The notes below the pieces were generated by a model. The model was not told the origin of the DNA. It saw only the letters and a program-made list of their open reading frames with translations, and searched no databases. This document shows, one piece after another, positions 1-11,795 of a DNA stretch of 64,000 bases. The position numbers and the translations under genes were made by a program. Source of the stretch: Guillardia theta CCMP2712 (Eukaryota; Cryptophyceae; Pyrenomonadales; Geminigeraceae). The stretch lies in assembly GCF_000315625.1 (NCBI RefSeq), contig NW_005434627.1, positions 512,592 to 576,591 on the forward strand, read 5' to 3'. Position 1 is the stretch's first letter. Every line of letters starts with the position of its first letter.

Positions 1-156
1 GCTTGGAAAGACGCTCTAGACCCATTTTGCCATCATGACATGCTAACTTGAAACTTGCAGCAATTTCTGGCACTCTCAGCGGGGGAGGGCTGTAGAGGGA
101 GCTCTACGTGATCCGCCTGGCAGCTGCACCGGCTGCATTTCTAGTGTTGTAAAGAG

Positions 157-2580
157 ATGAAAGCAAGGACTGTCGTCGTCGTGTCCATCCTAGCAGGGAT
201 GGCCAGCGTGTTCAGCGTTTGGACGGAGTGGCGTACCAAGGCGATCAAGCTAGGAAGCCCGAACACTGATCTCCGAGTCATCTTTTCTCTTCAGTTCTGG
301 GAGATTCTTCTCGACTCCTATCCTCATAAGCTAATCATGTTGAACTTCGGCTGCAACCTTCTCTATCTCGTCGGCAAGGTTTTACAGCTCCTGCTCCTGG
401 GGCAGCTGAGGGAGCTGGAGGCCGCGAAGATCAGCGATCGCGTCAGGACATACGTCCTCGTCAAGTTCATCTTCATGGGAGCTATCCTGCAAGACCACGA
501 CGAGAAGGAGATGATGGTGTGGTTTGTGTGGCTGGCCCTGGTGGGTTTCTTGAAGCAGCTCGGGCTATTGGCGAGGGACCGTCTTGAGTTCATGATGTTG
601 TCGGTACAGACGAAGAGCGTCGACTATGCTCGTCTCGGGCTGCTCATCGCCTTTGTTCTCACCTGCGACGCTGTTCTCATGCGCTGCTGCCTCATGATCT
701 TCGGCTGCTGGCCGTCCAAGTGCGAGGCCGGAGGGTTCGGGGTCACGCTGCTGCTGCTTTTCGAGTGCGTCCTCATTATCGTCGACAGCGCGCAGACGAT
801 CATAAGATTCTGCATCCACATGATCAACTTGTCACGCGATGGGCACTGGGAGCAGCGGAGCCTCTACTCCTTCTACACGGAGGCTGCAGCGGAACTCATC
901 AACAACTTTCTGAGCCTGTTTCATTACGGTCATGTCTGGATGATCCATGGCATGTCAGTCACGTTCACAGACGCGATGCTGTTTCTCCTGACGCGGAGCA
1001 TCGTGAACAGCATCCGATCAAAGTTCTCTTCCCTCTCAGCGTTCCTCAACATTGACAAGCGCTTCCATGACGCCACTTCGGAGGAGTTGGCGCAGGTCGA
1101 CGACAAGTGTTCTATCTGCTGGGAGACGATGTCAAAGGCCAAGGTTCTGCCGTGCGGGCATGCTTTCCACCTGGTCTGTCTCAGGTGCTGAGCTGCTCCT
1201 CCGATCCTCTCCCAGCCTCCCACTCATGGTTCTGCAGGGGCTGGATCGAGCATTCAGCAACATGTCCAAATTGCAGGCGATCCATCTCGGGTGACAGCTC
1301 GGCAGAAGAACGACAGAACAATATGCAGGATGGAAGGGCAGAAGATGGTAACAATGCTGGACTGCAGGAAGAGGGATTCAGGTTCATCCCTGCCTCCCTC
1401 TCTCCTTCCATCCATCCATCCATCTCCCTCCCTCCCTCCCTCCCTCCCTCCCTCCCTCCCTCCCTCCCTCCCTCCCTCCCTCCCTCCCTCCCTCCCTCCC
1501 TCCCTCCCCATGTTTGTTCCTTCTCTCCCCTTCTCTCTCGCTTCCAACTTCCCGGGGGTCTCACGCTGCAGCAGAAACGGCGGTGCGAACCTTCCGGGGC
1601 AGAGAAGGCGGTGGAGCATTTTGAGATGGTGAGGCCGAGGAGGCTTGCCGGTTGTTTGATCCCAACGCTGCAGGTTGTCGATGAATGAGAATGGCAGACA
1701 AGGAGGAAATCAGCGGAGAGGTTTCCTCCCCTTTCTGAGAGATGTCTCTCTGCAGGCAGATGAAATCCCGCAGGTATTGTTTTGTTCACGCTCGAGAGTT
1801 TTCATGAGGATGATGCTTGCTGCGGCAGGAAATCGTGCAGTCTGTCCTTAACGTCATGCCGAATCTGTCGCCCAGGGCGGTGAGCAATGATTTGATGATC
1901 ATGATTTATCATGAATCATGATTACGAGGATAGAGTCCATGGTGGTGGTGGTGGTGGTGGTGGTGGTGGTGGTGGTGGTGGTGGATGATAGTGGAGAAAA
2001 GGATCGTGTGGTGGAGGAGGAGAGGATGGTGGTGGTGGTGATGAGGATGATGATGATGATGATCACGATGATTTTGATCACGATCACGATCAGGATCACG
2101 ATGATCATGATAGAAATATCTTGGCTCTGATCGGCCAACCCCCAGGTTCGACAGGATCTCATCAGAACCATGGACGTTCAAGTCACTGTCAACAGGTTTG
2201 ACCATCCTCCCAACTCTCTTCCCTTCTTACTCCTTTCCCCTTAAAGGGGCCTTGAAGGCCTGATCGCCGAGGCGAGCTCGCCCATGCCACCCCCCAGCCA
2301 GCAGAGGGTAAGCAGCAAGCTCTTGTGCTCCTGCTCCTCTGCTCACCAGTTGCTCCTCCAGCCTCGCCCACCGCAGGAAGCGGACGGGGAGCGTGACGCT
2401 GGTCCCCAGCGAAGTGAGGATGAAATCTCGCAAGAAGAAGACTTGCGGAGGCAAGGGAGTGAGAGTCAAGGGAGGGACGTCCGTGCGGCAGCAGCAGCGG
2501 CAGCAGCAGCGGCAGAAGCGGCAGCCGACGATGGAGCCAACCAGAGGTCGGAAGAGGGAGAAACAGCAGGCGAAGGTTGA
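157..2580 (+). CDS. gp78/AMFR-like ER membrane E3 ubiquitin ligase (RING-H2 + CUE), multi-exon
   Basis: Likely ER-associated-degradation E3 ligase. Exon 1 (157-1184, 342 codons) has several hydrophobic membrane segments and ends inside a RING-H2 finger: CSICWETM, then LPCGHAFHLVC. A 53-nt GT-AG intron (1185-1237) leads to WIEHSATCPNCRRS, completing the C3H2C3 zinc ligands. Later exons read as a CUE-like ubiquitin-binding segment: EIVQSVLNVMPNLSPRA (about 1831-1877), then VRQDLIRTMDVQVTVN (about 2146-2192), then GLEGLI, the order seen in gp78 (hydrophobic+Pro, Asp-Leu, and an xNxLEGxI-like end). The last exon (about 2377-2580) is acidic, then Ala-rich, ending at TGA 2578-2580. Exons between RING and CUE (about 1571-1770) are less certain; the CCCT array lies in an intron. 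HRD1 is the alternative, but the CUE favours gp78. RING and CUE are seen; the role is inferred from family. Confidence 0.8.
1425..1508. repeat. (CCCT)n microsatellite in an intron of the gp78-like gene
   Basis: About 21 uninterrupted CCCT units. Exon-like sequence lies on both sides, so it is most simply intronic. All frames through it read as Pro-Ser-Leu or Gly-Arg-Glu runs. Confidence 0.9.
1941..2110. repeat. GGT and GAT-rich triplet tracts in the intron that splits the CUE coding
   Basis: A pure GGT tract (1941-1983) is followed by degenerate GGT/GAT/GATCAC tracts to about 2110. It lies between the CUE half-exons ending near 1877 and beginning near 2146. Confidence 0.85.
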
Positions 2581-3463
2581 TTTTCTCGATTGAGGAGTCA
2601 GGGTTGACGACCCCGCAGAAATCTCGGAGGAGACGACTTGCGCGGCAGAGGGAGGAGAGATGGTACAGCGCAGAATGCTTCTCGCTCAGGCGGTTCGTTG
2701 CATGGAGTTGGGAGGGGCATGTCTGACTTGTGACGCCTCAGGCTATGAGAAGAGCCGCACCAAAGGAGCACCAGGAGTGACTCGGATCAACTTCTTCTTC
2801 TCTTGTAACATACTCGACTCATGCTTTCATATCCTTCCCTGCGGCTCACTGAAGGCTCTCTCAACACCCAACACGCTCACCCTCACCCCGCAACAGTGCC
2901 CAGCCAGCCTGCTGACAGTGTGGCGTCTGGCGGGGGACCTTCATTGTCATGGCACAAACAGACTCAGTGCCGCAAGGTTGCCACTGTCCGGGCGATTCAA
3001 GTCGCCACGGCCGCGCCGCACTGAGCCCGCCCGGCACCGCCGGGCCCGGCGCACTCGGAAGGGGACTCAGTGAACGGTCAGTACCGAAGTCTTTTACTCA
3101 AAGTTAAGTCAGAGTGACGCACCTCACACCGTTGGGCTGTAGACTGATTATTTTACTCAAATATGCTAATCTTCACGTGCGAATGCTGCTAACGAAAGCG
3201 AGGGAGCGAAATATGGCGAGGGACGAGAAGGAGGGAGGGAGGGAAGATGAGAGGGAGGGAGGCATGGAGTGGGCAGAGATGGGCGAAGGAGCAAAGGGAG
3301 GAGCAAAGGGAGGAGCGAGCAAGTGGGAGGGAGAGGGCAGGCAATTCGCACACGTAACGTTACATGCACATGGCATCTCGTGGCTAAAGCAACACCAATG
3401 ATGATCGATGACATTCGATTGAGCAGGTAGACTGAAGGAGGTTCTTGTCATCTTTCATCAAAG
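2581..3463. other. Intergenic region, no gene recognised
   Basis: Between the gp78-like stop and the Pol5 start. It holds a small GC-rich patch (about 3006-3065) similar in style to the large GC island at 29.3 kb, and the phrase TACTCAAAGTTAAGT near 3096, which recurs near 25480 beside the 5' end of the giant gene. ORFs here show no conserved features. Confidence 0.6.
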
Positions 3464-5636
3464 ATGCAGAGCACGACTTCCATCGATCTGCAGCTGGTCA
3501 GTGTGTTGGTGTACTTTGATTCTGTTCCTGACATGCCGCTGACAGTTCTGGCAACTTTCTTCCAACAATGAGAGCGAAAGAACGAGCTCGTCATTTGTTC
3601 TGTGTAAAGATTTGATCAAATGTCAGAAAGACTTTACCGCAGCGAACAAGACAGGCCAGAAGGGCAAGCTGGAAGAGATGATGTGCAGCGATCTGAGCTA
3701 CACTGTGAAGCGACTTTTGCGGGGCATGGCTTCGTCAAGAGACGGGTCGAGACACGGGTTCTCCATGACGTTCAGTGTGCTGTTGAAGGCGTTCAGCTTC
3801 ATTGATGGTAACGAGATTTTTGACATGATGTTGGACCTGCTGAAGGTCAAGGGCGTGACCAGTCAAGAGGAGAAGGAGTCGAACTTTGGTAGGCTCTTCG
3901 GATGTTTTGCTATCATCAGGTCAAGGTTTGCTGGGCAGAAGGTGGAGATTGATGGGGAGGCGTTGGAGGACTCCCTTTTCTGGAAGTTGATGAGCGAGTT
4001 GAGGAGACTGTCTAAGACGAAGTTCTACATGGAAGAGAGCTGTACATCAGCGATGCTCACGCTCATGTCGTCGGTGAAGGGTGACGCTTTTCAGAAGCAT
4101 GTGGCTGGCAGGATGCGGGAGTGGCTCAAGGAGGTGGAGGTGGAGGAGATGACACCCAGTGATCTCGAGCTGCACCTTGCGATCGAGTGGTACGGCAAGT
4201 CTGACAGGAAGAAGCTGCTGAGCTCGGACATGGTCAGCAAGATGTGCGAGCCGCTCAAGAACAGCGCTACGTCCCATCCTCGCGTCCATGGCGTCTGGTT
4301 GCTGATCTTTGAGATGCTGGGGCTACAGACCGGCCGGAACGTGTTTGGGGAGACTGTAGGAAGGAAGGACAGTGAGGAGATCGAGCAGAGCAGCCGGCAG
4401 GCGCTGGAGAGGCTGTGGCAGACAGTGGTCGATGAAGGCTTGATGCTGTCGGGGCACGAGAGGAGGTTCTTGGGGCTGTCGTTGTGTGAGATGCTGGTGA
4501 AGGAGCTGCCCAGCAAGGAGTCGAAGATCGTCCTGTCGCCCAACGTGATGAGCTGCCTCGTCAACAACGCGGGGAGGAAGGGAACGCTGCTGAGAGACGT
4601 GTCGCTCAAGCTTGTTAACGCCATCATAGCGCGAGCCAAGACCAGCCCAGTCTTCTCCGAGAGCCTCCTGCAGGTTTTCGTCGCCCGCCATCGTGATTTT
4701 GACAAGATGACCAAGACGAGGACGATGGGGACGCTGGTGGAGAACTTGGACGCCAACAGCGCCATGGGTCACCTGCATCGTCTGCTCTCCATCTTCATGG
4801 ACAAGACTGGTGAGTCGCAAGCCAACGAGCGAGGTTCCCCCAAGATATGGGCGCTTGACAACATCCTCTCCCTCATCTCCCGGTCCTCCGACAAGTTCCC
4901 TCAGCCCGTCTTGCAGTACCTCCTCCTCTGGACCATGACCATGGCCTTCTTCACGCGTGAAGACGCCAAGGGCAAGCAGAAGATCGCGGATGCTCCTGCC
5001 TGTGACTTCGTCAAGTCAAAGTTTCTCAGCTTCGTTGAAGAACTTTCGCACCATCGGCAAGCTGACAAGGACGAGGCCATGGAGGTGGAAACGAGCGGAG
5101 GAGTCGAAAAGATCTCCAAACTCCTCAAGACTGACCTTCAGCCAGTGCTAGGTCGCTATCGTTCCTCCATCTTCCTGTCTTATTCTCCTTTCCTCTCCTC
5201 TTCTTCCCTGTTCCTCCTCTCTCTTCTTTCCTCCCCTCTCTTCTCTCACTCCTCCTCTTCTCACTCCTCTCACTCTTTCATTCTCAACTTCACCCTCACC
5301 CACTCCCTCAACATCCTTCACTTCTCCTCCGTTCTTTCTCCCTCCCTTCTCCTCCTCTTACTTCATGTCATAGATGTCGTCAACAAAGACGATCTGGTCG
5401 GAAAGGCACTTTCTCTCCTCTCCTCCCGTACATCGCTGACTAGCAGCAGGACGGCAAGCTCAAGCACGCCAAAGTTTTCTGGCTGCTGCAGGCCAACCTG
5501 ATGTAAAGTTGACCGTCTGAGCTGCAGCGACTGACATGTCCAGCAGGGCCGACGCGCTCGAGAAGGAATCATGGCAGCCGAACATCGCCACCCTTCCCGA
5601 GGTGAAGAAAGTGCTCAAGGATACCTGGTAAGGCTT

Positions 5637-5670
<34 letters not shown>

Positions 5671-8600
5671 CCGTCACTATCCTCCCTGGTCCTCCTCCTC
5701 CTCCTCCTCCTCCTCCTCCTCCTCCTCCTCCTCCTCCTCCCTCCTCCTCCTCCTCCTCACCCTCCTCCTCCTCCCCCTCCTCCTCCTCCTCCTCCTCCTC
5801 CTGCTCCCCGTCACTATCCTCCCTGCTCCTGCTCCTGCTCCTGCTCCTGCTTCTGCTCCTGCTCCTGCTCCTGCTTCTGCTCCTGCTCCTGCTCCTGCTC
5901 CCCGTTACTATCCTCCCTGCTCCTGCTCCTGCTCCTGCTCCTTCTCTTGTTCCTGCCTTCTGCCCCTTCCCTCATTTCTCCTCTCATCTCATTGCCCTCA
6001 CCTTGTATTGCTGTCTCTCCTTCCATCTTTGAGATCGATACAGGAAAGACGTCAAAACCATGACGTCTCATCTGAATCGTCAGGATATTTCCAGCAAGGT
6101 ATAGCACCTTGCTTCTCCTCCTCTTCCTCTTCTTCTTCCTCTTCCTCCTCTTCCTCCTGTCTCGTCTGTGACCTCCTCCTCCTCATCCTGTCACTTCCCC
6201 CTGCTCATCCTGTCGTGTTTCCCCCTTCCTTGTCCTAGTCGTCCATCTCCTGCCTCGTTCCTTCTTCTCTCTCGAACCTCTTCATCCTCCATCTCTCTTC
6301 TGACAACATTGCAGGCTCGCATTCAAATCGAGTCCTTGCTCGAGCTCTTTCTCACCAGTCGCCTGGAATTTCTTTCAGACTTCTCTCAGACTTCTGACGT
6401 TCTTGTTGAGCTCCAACAATGTTACAAGAAGATCGCAAAGTAAGAGCCTCCTTCATCTCTTCTCATCTGCTTCTCCTATTTCTTTTGCTATCTCCTTCTT
6501 CTCTTTCTTCTCTTTTCATCTTCTCCTCCTGTTTCTTGCGCTATCTTCTTTTGTTCCTTCTGTGTTGCTTCTACTCCTCTTCTTTATCTCCCGTATCTTC
6601 TCAGTCTTCCATCCTTCATCTCATTTTCTTTCAGAGTTCTTGGGCTGGAAAAGCCCCCGAAAGGAAAGAAGGTCAGTTGCAAGAGGAGGAAGAGGATGGA
6701 AAAGGAGGACGAGGACAAGGACGAGGACAAGGACGAGGACGACGAGGACGAGGAGGACGAGGAGGATGGAAAAGGAGGACGAGGACGAGGACGAGGACGA
6801 TGAGGATGGAAAGAGAGGAGAACGACGAGGAGAATGAGGAATAAAAAATATGAGAGTCAGATTAGGACAAAAGGGAAGAGGAGGAGGAGGAAGTAGTGGT
6901 AGTGGTGGTAGTGCAGATGATGGTGATAGTGACGGAGATTCGCTTCTAACTGGGAGGAACTTGGCAGGAAGCAGCTAAGGAGGAGGAGGAGGAGGAGGAG
7001 GTGATGACAGTCTTCGTGGAGCTCCTCCTCTCTCTCCTGGCACGACCGTCTGCTGCTCTTCGCTCGGTCGTCAAGAGAAACTTCCGTGCCTTCTGCGACT
7101 TTCTCACCCCCGGGGCTGTTGGCGTGTTGACCACCGTCCTCTCTCAGTCCGGTAAGGCCCTCCTCTTCCTCCTCTTCCCCCTCTTCCTTCTCCTCGTCCC
7201 CTTCCTCCCCTCTCTCCTCCTCCTCCCTTGCTCACATCCCTGCTATCCCTCGCCTTCCTCTTCTCACTCCTCTTCCCTCCGCCTCTCTTCCATCTTCTCC
7301 TCCTCTCCCTGCCTCGTTCCTTCGTCTCAGTTTCTATCCCTCGGCCCCTAATCTTACGTCTTTTGTCTTGCAGACAAGGATTTGTTCAATGAAGAAGCAG
7401 AAGAGGAGGAGGAGGAGGAGGAGGAGGACGATGACGATGACGACGACGACGACGAGGACGATGAAGATGAAGATGAAGATGAGGATGACGACGAAGATGA
7501 AGATGAGGATGACGACGAAGATGAAGATAAGGAGCCGAAAGCTTCAGCAGCAGACGTTCGAAAGGTGAGGAGGAAGAGAGGGAGGAGAGGATGAAACTGA
7601 GCAGAGCGCAGGTGAATGTGGAGGAGGATGACGATGATGAGGAGTGGGACGATGAGAAGATGTTTGCCATGGACAAGCTGATAGCCGAGGCGTTCAAGAG
7701 CAAGCAGGAGGAGAGGAGGCTCGCCAAGCAGAGCAGCAGCATGTCGCTGATCCTCAAGCTCCGCACCCTTGAGCTTGTTGAGATCTTTCTCTCGCGCTCT
7801 CCCTCCTCTCCTCTCGTCCTCGACCTCCTCGAGCCTCTCCTCGCCCTCGCCGTCAGCGGAGGGTCAGACGGTAGCGCAGGAGGAGAGTCGAGGGAGCAGC
7901 GGGTGGATTTCTTCGCCAAGGCTTCGATCGTGTACGCGGAGAGGCTGTGCAAGCTCAAGACTGTACCGCAGCTGAGCAGCGAGGAGGAGGAGGAGAAGGT
8001 TGCTTCTTCCCTGAAGATGCTCTTCGCTCGGATGGGGGCCCCGCACCAGGGGGAGCTAGTCGCTGCCGGCCTCTTCTTCCTCCTCCGCGTCATCTCGGCC
8101 AACAGAAGTCGCGAGGGGCTGGTGGAGGAGGCGACGAAGCAGCTGCGTGAGAGTCTCCTGCTGTGGACCTCTAAGAAGCACTCGAGTATCCGCCCGCTTG
8201 TCTTCCAGCAGCTCGTCCAGCGTCACCCCTGGCTCGGCTGGCGCGTTGCCGAGTCGCTCGCGTCCTCCCTGCCCTCGAGCAAGTCGGACTTCCTCGCCGG
8301 CGCCTGCATGGACATCCTCCTCTCCCTCCTGCGCGACCAGCAGGCCATGACCAAGGAGGAGAATCTGCCGCATGCTCGAGCTCTCTTCGCTTCTCTCCCT
8401 GCCCTGCTGGCTGCAGCTGTTGGCGACAACCTGGAGGAGGAGGGAGGGAAGAAGAAGTCTCGCCTCCTCTCCTCTGCCCTCGCCCTCTCCACCCGCCTCG
8501 TGCAGGCGGCAGGCAAGTTGCCTGAGCTGAAGCTTGAGCTCGCGCCCCTCCGGTCCCTCGCTGAGAAGATCTCGACGAGCAAGAGCAGCAGCAGCTCCAA

Positions 8601-8851
8601 GGCGATCAAGGACTCGACCAAACGGGTGAGCTCTTCCCTCCTCCTCCACCTTCCTCCTCCCTCCTCGTCCTCTTTCCCTCCAACCCGCCCTCCTCCTTTC
8701 ATCCTTTTCTCTTCTTCACGTCTCCTCTCCCCTCCTGCTCTTGATTGACTTGCTGCAGCTGGTGGCGTTGATGGATGCCAAGGAGCCCAAGGAGAAGAAG
8801 CGAGGAAGCGACTCGGCAGCAGCGACGCCGAGAAAGAAGTCGAAGAAGTGA
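3464..8851 (+). CDS. MYBBP1A / DNA polymerase V (Pol5) family nucleolar protein, 12 exons
   Basis: A nucleolar HEAT-like helical repeat protein; the family acts in ribosome biogenesis and rDNA transcription and is not a real polymerase. Model in frame throughout: 3464-3496, 3546-5151, 5374-5396, 5444-5502, 5547-5627, 6044-6098, 6315-6439, 6635-6671, 6968-7151, 7374-7564, 7612-8625, 8759-8851; 3,501 nt, 1,166 aa, between yeast Pol5 and human MYBBP1A in size. Family landmarks: FWQLSSNNESER at the N-terminus, KRLLRGMASSRDGSRHGFSM, NFGRLFGCFAIIRSRF, the helix with LARPSAALRSVVKRNFRAFC, a long Asp/Glu tract (exon 10), the block WDDEKMFAMDKLIAEAFK, and a basic C-terminus ending PRKKSKK that looks like a nuclear localisation signal. 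The ATG at 3464 is chosen because its 11-codon exon joins the FWQL block in phase 0. The small exon 5374-5396 is the least sure. Confidence 0.9.
5636..5960. repeat. CTC/CTG-rich low-complexity tract in Pol5 intron 5
   Basis: Alternating CTGCTC and CCT runs with the phrase CCCCGTTACTATCCTCCCTG recurring about three times (C or T variants). It lies wholly between exons ending 5627 and starting 6044, so apparent poly-Pro/Leu ORFs are intronic. Confidence 0.9.
6685..6835. repeat. GAGGAC-type tandem repeat in Pol5 intron 8
   Basis: Degenerate GGACGA hexamers between exon 8 (ends 6671) and exon 9 (starts 6968), polypurine on the coding strand. Confidence 0.8.
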
Positions 8852-9704
8852 GGGAGACAGAGAAAGGAGAGAGAAGGAGGGATGAACTAGAAATGTACAG
8901 AGTGAAACCAGGAAAGAGATGAACGACTTCGAAATAATGCAACAATAACAATCAGATGATCTTTTCTTCCTTCTTGCTTGTCCTCTCTCTTCTCTCCTCT
9001 TCCTCCTCATTTTCCTTGTGTTTGAAATCTCTGTGCTGTTCTCCATCATAGTTTTCTCCATTTTCTCCATCATCATTGTCTTCATCATAGTTTTCTCCAT
9101 CATCATTGTCTTCATCATAGTTTTCTTCACCGTTGTTTTCTTCTTCATATTCTTCATATTTACAACTTGCAATCTACGACCTCTCACTTCGAATCACCCC
9201 AGAACGCAAGTGAGCCCCATGACAAGATCATTCCTTCCTCCATCCTCCCTCCTATATCCCCCGACCTGCCGATCCCCGTCAGCTCTCCTCCTCCTCCCTC
9301 CCCCCCCCCAACGGTTCTTAAAACTTATCGCTCTCTCTCTCTCTCTCTCTCATAAAAGGCCGAAGATATTGGGCACCCCCGATGCCACTACAAAATACCA
9401 TGAATAATGGCTGGTGGCGCAGAGTGGTCTACGCTCCGTTCACTCTCAAAATCTATACCATGCCATGTTATATGCGGTGACTGTCCCCCACGTCTGTCGA
9501 TGAGATGTATCTGCATTATATGGTCTAGGAGTACGAGGAGATCTAGCATCTGCACACGTGACAAGATGCCCTTCCAGCCTACAAGAGAATCATAGCTTGG
9601 GAAGTTCGTGGACCCAGACGTCTTTCCCATTGCATTGTGTGAACTCCATAGCCAGTTCATTGCAATGAGCGCTGACGACTCGTTAGCATTCGATGGCTGA
9701 GCTG
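8852..9704. other. Intergenic region with short tandem repeats up to the assembly gap
   Basis: Contains a 30-bp unit repeated in tandem (9065-9094, 9095-9124, with partial flanking copies) and a TC dinucleotide run near 9333-9350. A 90-codon reverse ORF (9388-9660) shows nothing recognisable. Confidence 0.7.
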
Positions 9705-10188
9705 NNNNNNNNNNNNNNNNNNNNNNNNNNNNNNNNNNNNNNNNNNNNNNNNNNNNNNNNNNNNNNNNNNNNNNNNNNNNNNNNNNNNNNNNNNNNNNNN
9801 NNNNNNNNNNNNNNNNNNNNNNNNNNNNNNNNNNNNNNNNNNNNNNNNNNNNNNNNNNNNNNNNNNNNNNNNNNNNNNNNNNNNNNNNNNNNNNNNNNNN
9901 NNNNNNNNNNNNNNNNNNNNNNNNNNNNNNNNNNNNNNNNNNNNNNNNNNNNNNNNNNNNNNNNNNNNNNNNNNNNNNNNNNNNNNNNNNNNNNNNNNNN
10001 NNNNNNNNNNNNNNNNNNNNNNNNNNNNNNNNNNNNNNNNNNNNNNNNNNNNNNNNNNNNNNNNNNNNNNNNNNNNNNNNNNNNNNNNNNNNNNNNNNNN
10101 NNNNNNNNNNNNNNNNNNNNNNNNNNNNNNNNNNNNNNNNNNNNNNNNNNNNNNNNNNNNNNNNNNNNNNNNNNNNNNNNNNNNNNNN
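9705..10188. other. Assembly gap (484 N)
   Basis: A run of N. ORFs spanning it are meaningless. The gap lies just downstream of the giant gene's C-terminal exon, so that gene's 3' end and UTR may be incomplete. Confidence 0.99.
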
Positions 10189-10220
10189 CTCTCACCTCTT
10201 ACGTCCTCCATCTCTGTTCT

Positions 10221-10302
10221 CTCCTCCCTCCTCTCCTCCCTCCTCTCCTCCCTCCTCTCCTCCCTCCTCTCCTCCCTCCTCTCCTCCCTCCTCTCCTCCC
10301 TC
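10221..10302. repeat. 12-bp tandem repeat (CTCCTCCCTCCT)n
   Basis: About seven near-perfect 12-bp units beginning 32 bp after the gap, probably the reason the gap could not be closed. Confidence 0.9.
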
Positions 10303-10353
10303 CCCTTCCTCTTCCTCTTCCTCTTCCTTCTCCTCGTCCACGACCTTTGCTTA

Positions 10354-11727
10354 TCAATGTCCGGGCTGACTATGACCGGAGCGAACAGCTCGAAGAATTC
10401 TTCGCCCTTCTGCCAGGGGAACCTGATGACAGGCGTCAGCAGCTGACGGGCCCCCGACTTGCCTCCACCTCTTGGCCAGCAGCCGGTAGGTGAAGATGTA
10501 GGACAAGACCATGATCGCGAACCCTCCGACTGCGATGACGACGATGAGCCAGACAGGGAACGTGGAGCTCTTGACGTTGATCGTGCTGCCCAGGACTGAT
10601 GGAGGGGGAGAAGTTTGCGGGGTAGCGACCTCGGCCCCCCCCAGCACGATGAGGTTAGCGTAGGCCGAGAAGGAAAGCAGAGTCACGCTCGTCTCCTCCT
10701 TCGCTACCATGAAGGTCGAGTTCACTGCCGAGCTCCAGCGCCAGATTCCGTTCTCCAGCCGATGGACCTTGACGAGCTGGCCGGCTGCTGGAGGCGATCG
10801 GACCGGCATCGTCAGCTGGACTCCAGGAGCGTTCAAGAGGATGCCTGACGGCTCGAGGTAGACGACCAGGTTGTTGCCCAACTGCATGAGGGCTGGGTTG
10901 GGGACGATAGGAGGAAGGAGCAGCTGCGTGAGCTCGACCGTTCCTGGCCCCCCTGCTGGCCATGCGCCTTGAGGGATCTCAAGGGAGATGCCGGAGGAGA
11001 GGTTGAGAAGTAGCGGCTGATTCATGGCGCGCCGGGAGGAAGAGGAGGGAACGAAGGTGATGGGAGAGGATACAGACTCCACGGGGATGCGGCAACCGGA
11101 GAAGGCGGGAGAGGAGGCCATCTTGTTGAGCACGACGAAGTTGAGGGAGGAGTCGAAGTAGCCGACGTGCCACCAGGAGCCGTCGGAGGCGGCGGTGGGG
11201 CGGAGGAGGATGGAAGAGGAGGACGGGTGCAGGTGGTCTTCGATCTCAAAGTTGATGTCCTGACCCCGCAAGTTCTGGTTGTCCAGCGATCGAGCCCACA
11301 CGTCGATATGTCCTTGAGCAATCCCATCCAAGATCACCGCCTCCACGTCGTTGGCTGCCGAGAAGTATCGAACCTTTCCTGTCGTCCCCTTGAGCGTCGC
11401 AAACTTGCACGTCTGCCGGACAGACAGCGGAGTCTCGCAGGCTGCGTTGAAGGGCTCGTACGCTCCTGCGTCAGCACAAGGGAAGACCCAGAGGTCGAGG
11501 TTGGCGAAGACTTGCTGGTTCCAAGAGAGGATGATCCAGATGTTGTTGTCGGCAGGTGTAACGAAGGTGGACACAGTTTGGCTGTAGACCTCACCCGAGT
11601 ACTTGACCGTCACCAACTTGCTGATGTAGTTTTCTTTGTTCAGGCTCACAAGGTACTCTTGATAGTTCGATCCTTGCACTCCGAACAGCAAGTTGGAGAA
11701 GGAGATTCTGAGAAGACAATCAGTGCA

Positions 11728-11795
<68 letters not shown>

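Noticed and set aside
1181-1789. Long ORFs through the CCCT repeat (Gly-Arg-Glu or Pro-Ser-Leu runs)
   Set aside because: They translate a microsatellite within an intron; the RING gene's splice pattern explains the region.
9657-10493. ORFs of 170-266 codons across the N run
   Set aside because: They consist of undefined residues from the assembly gap.
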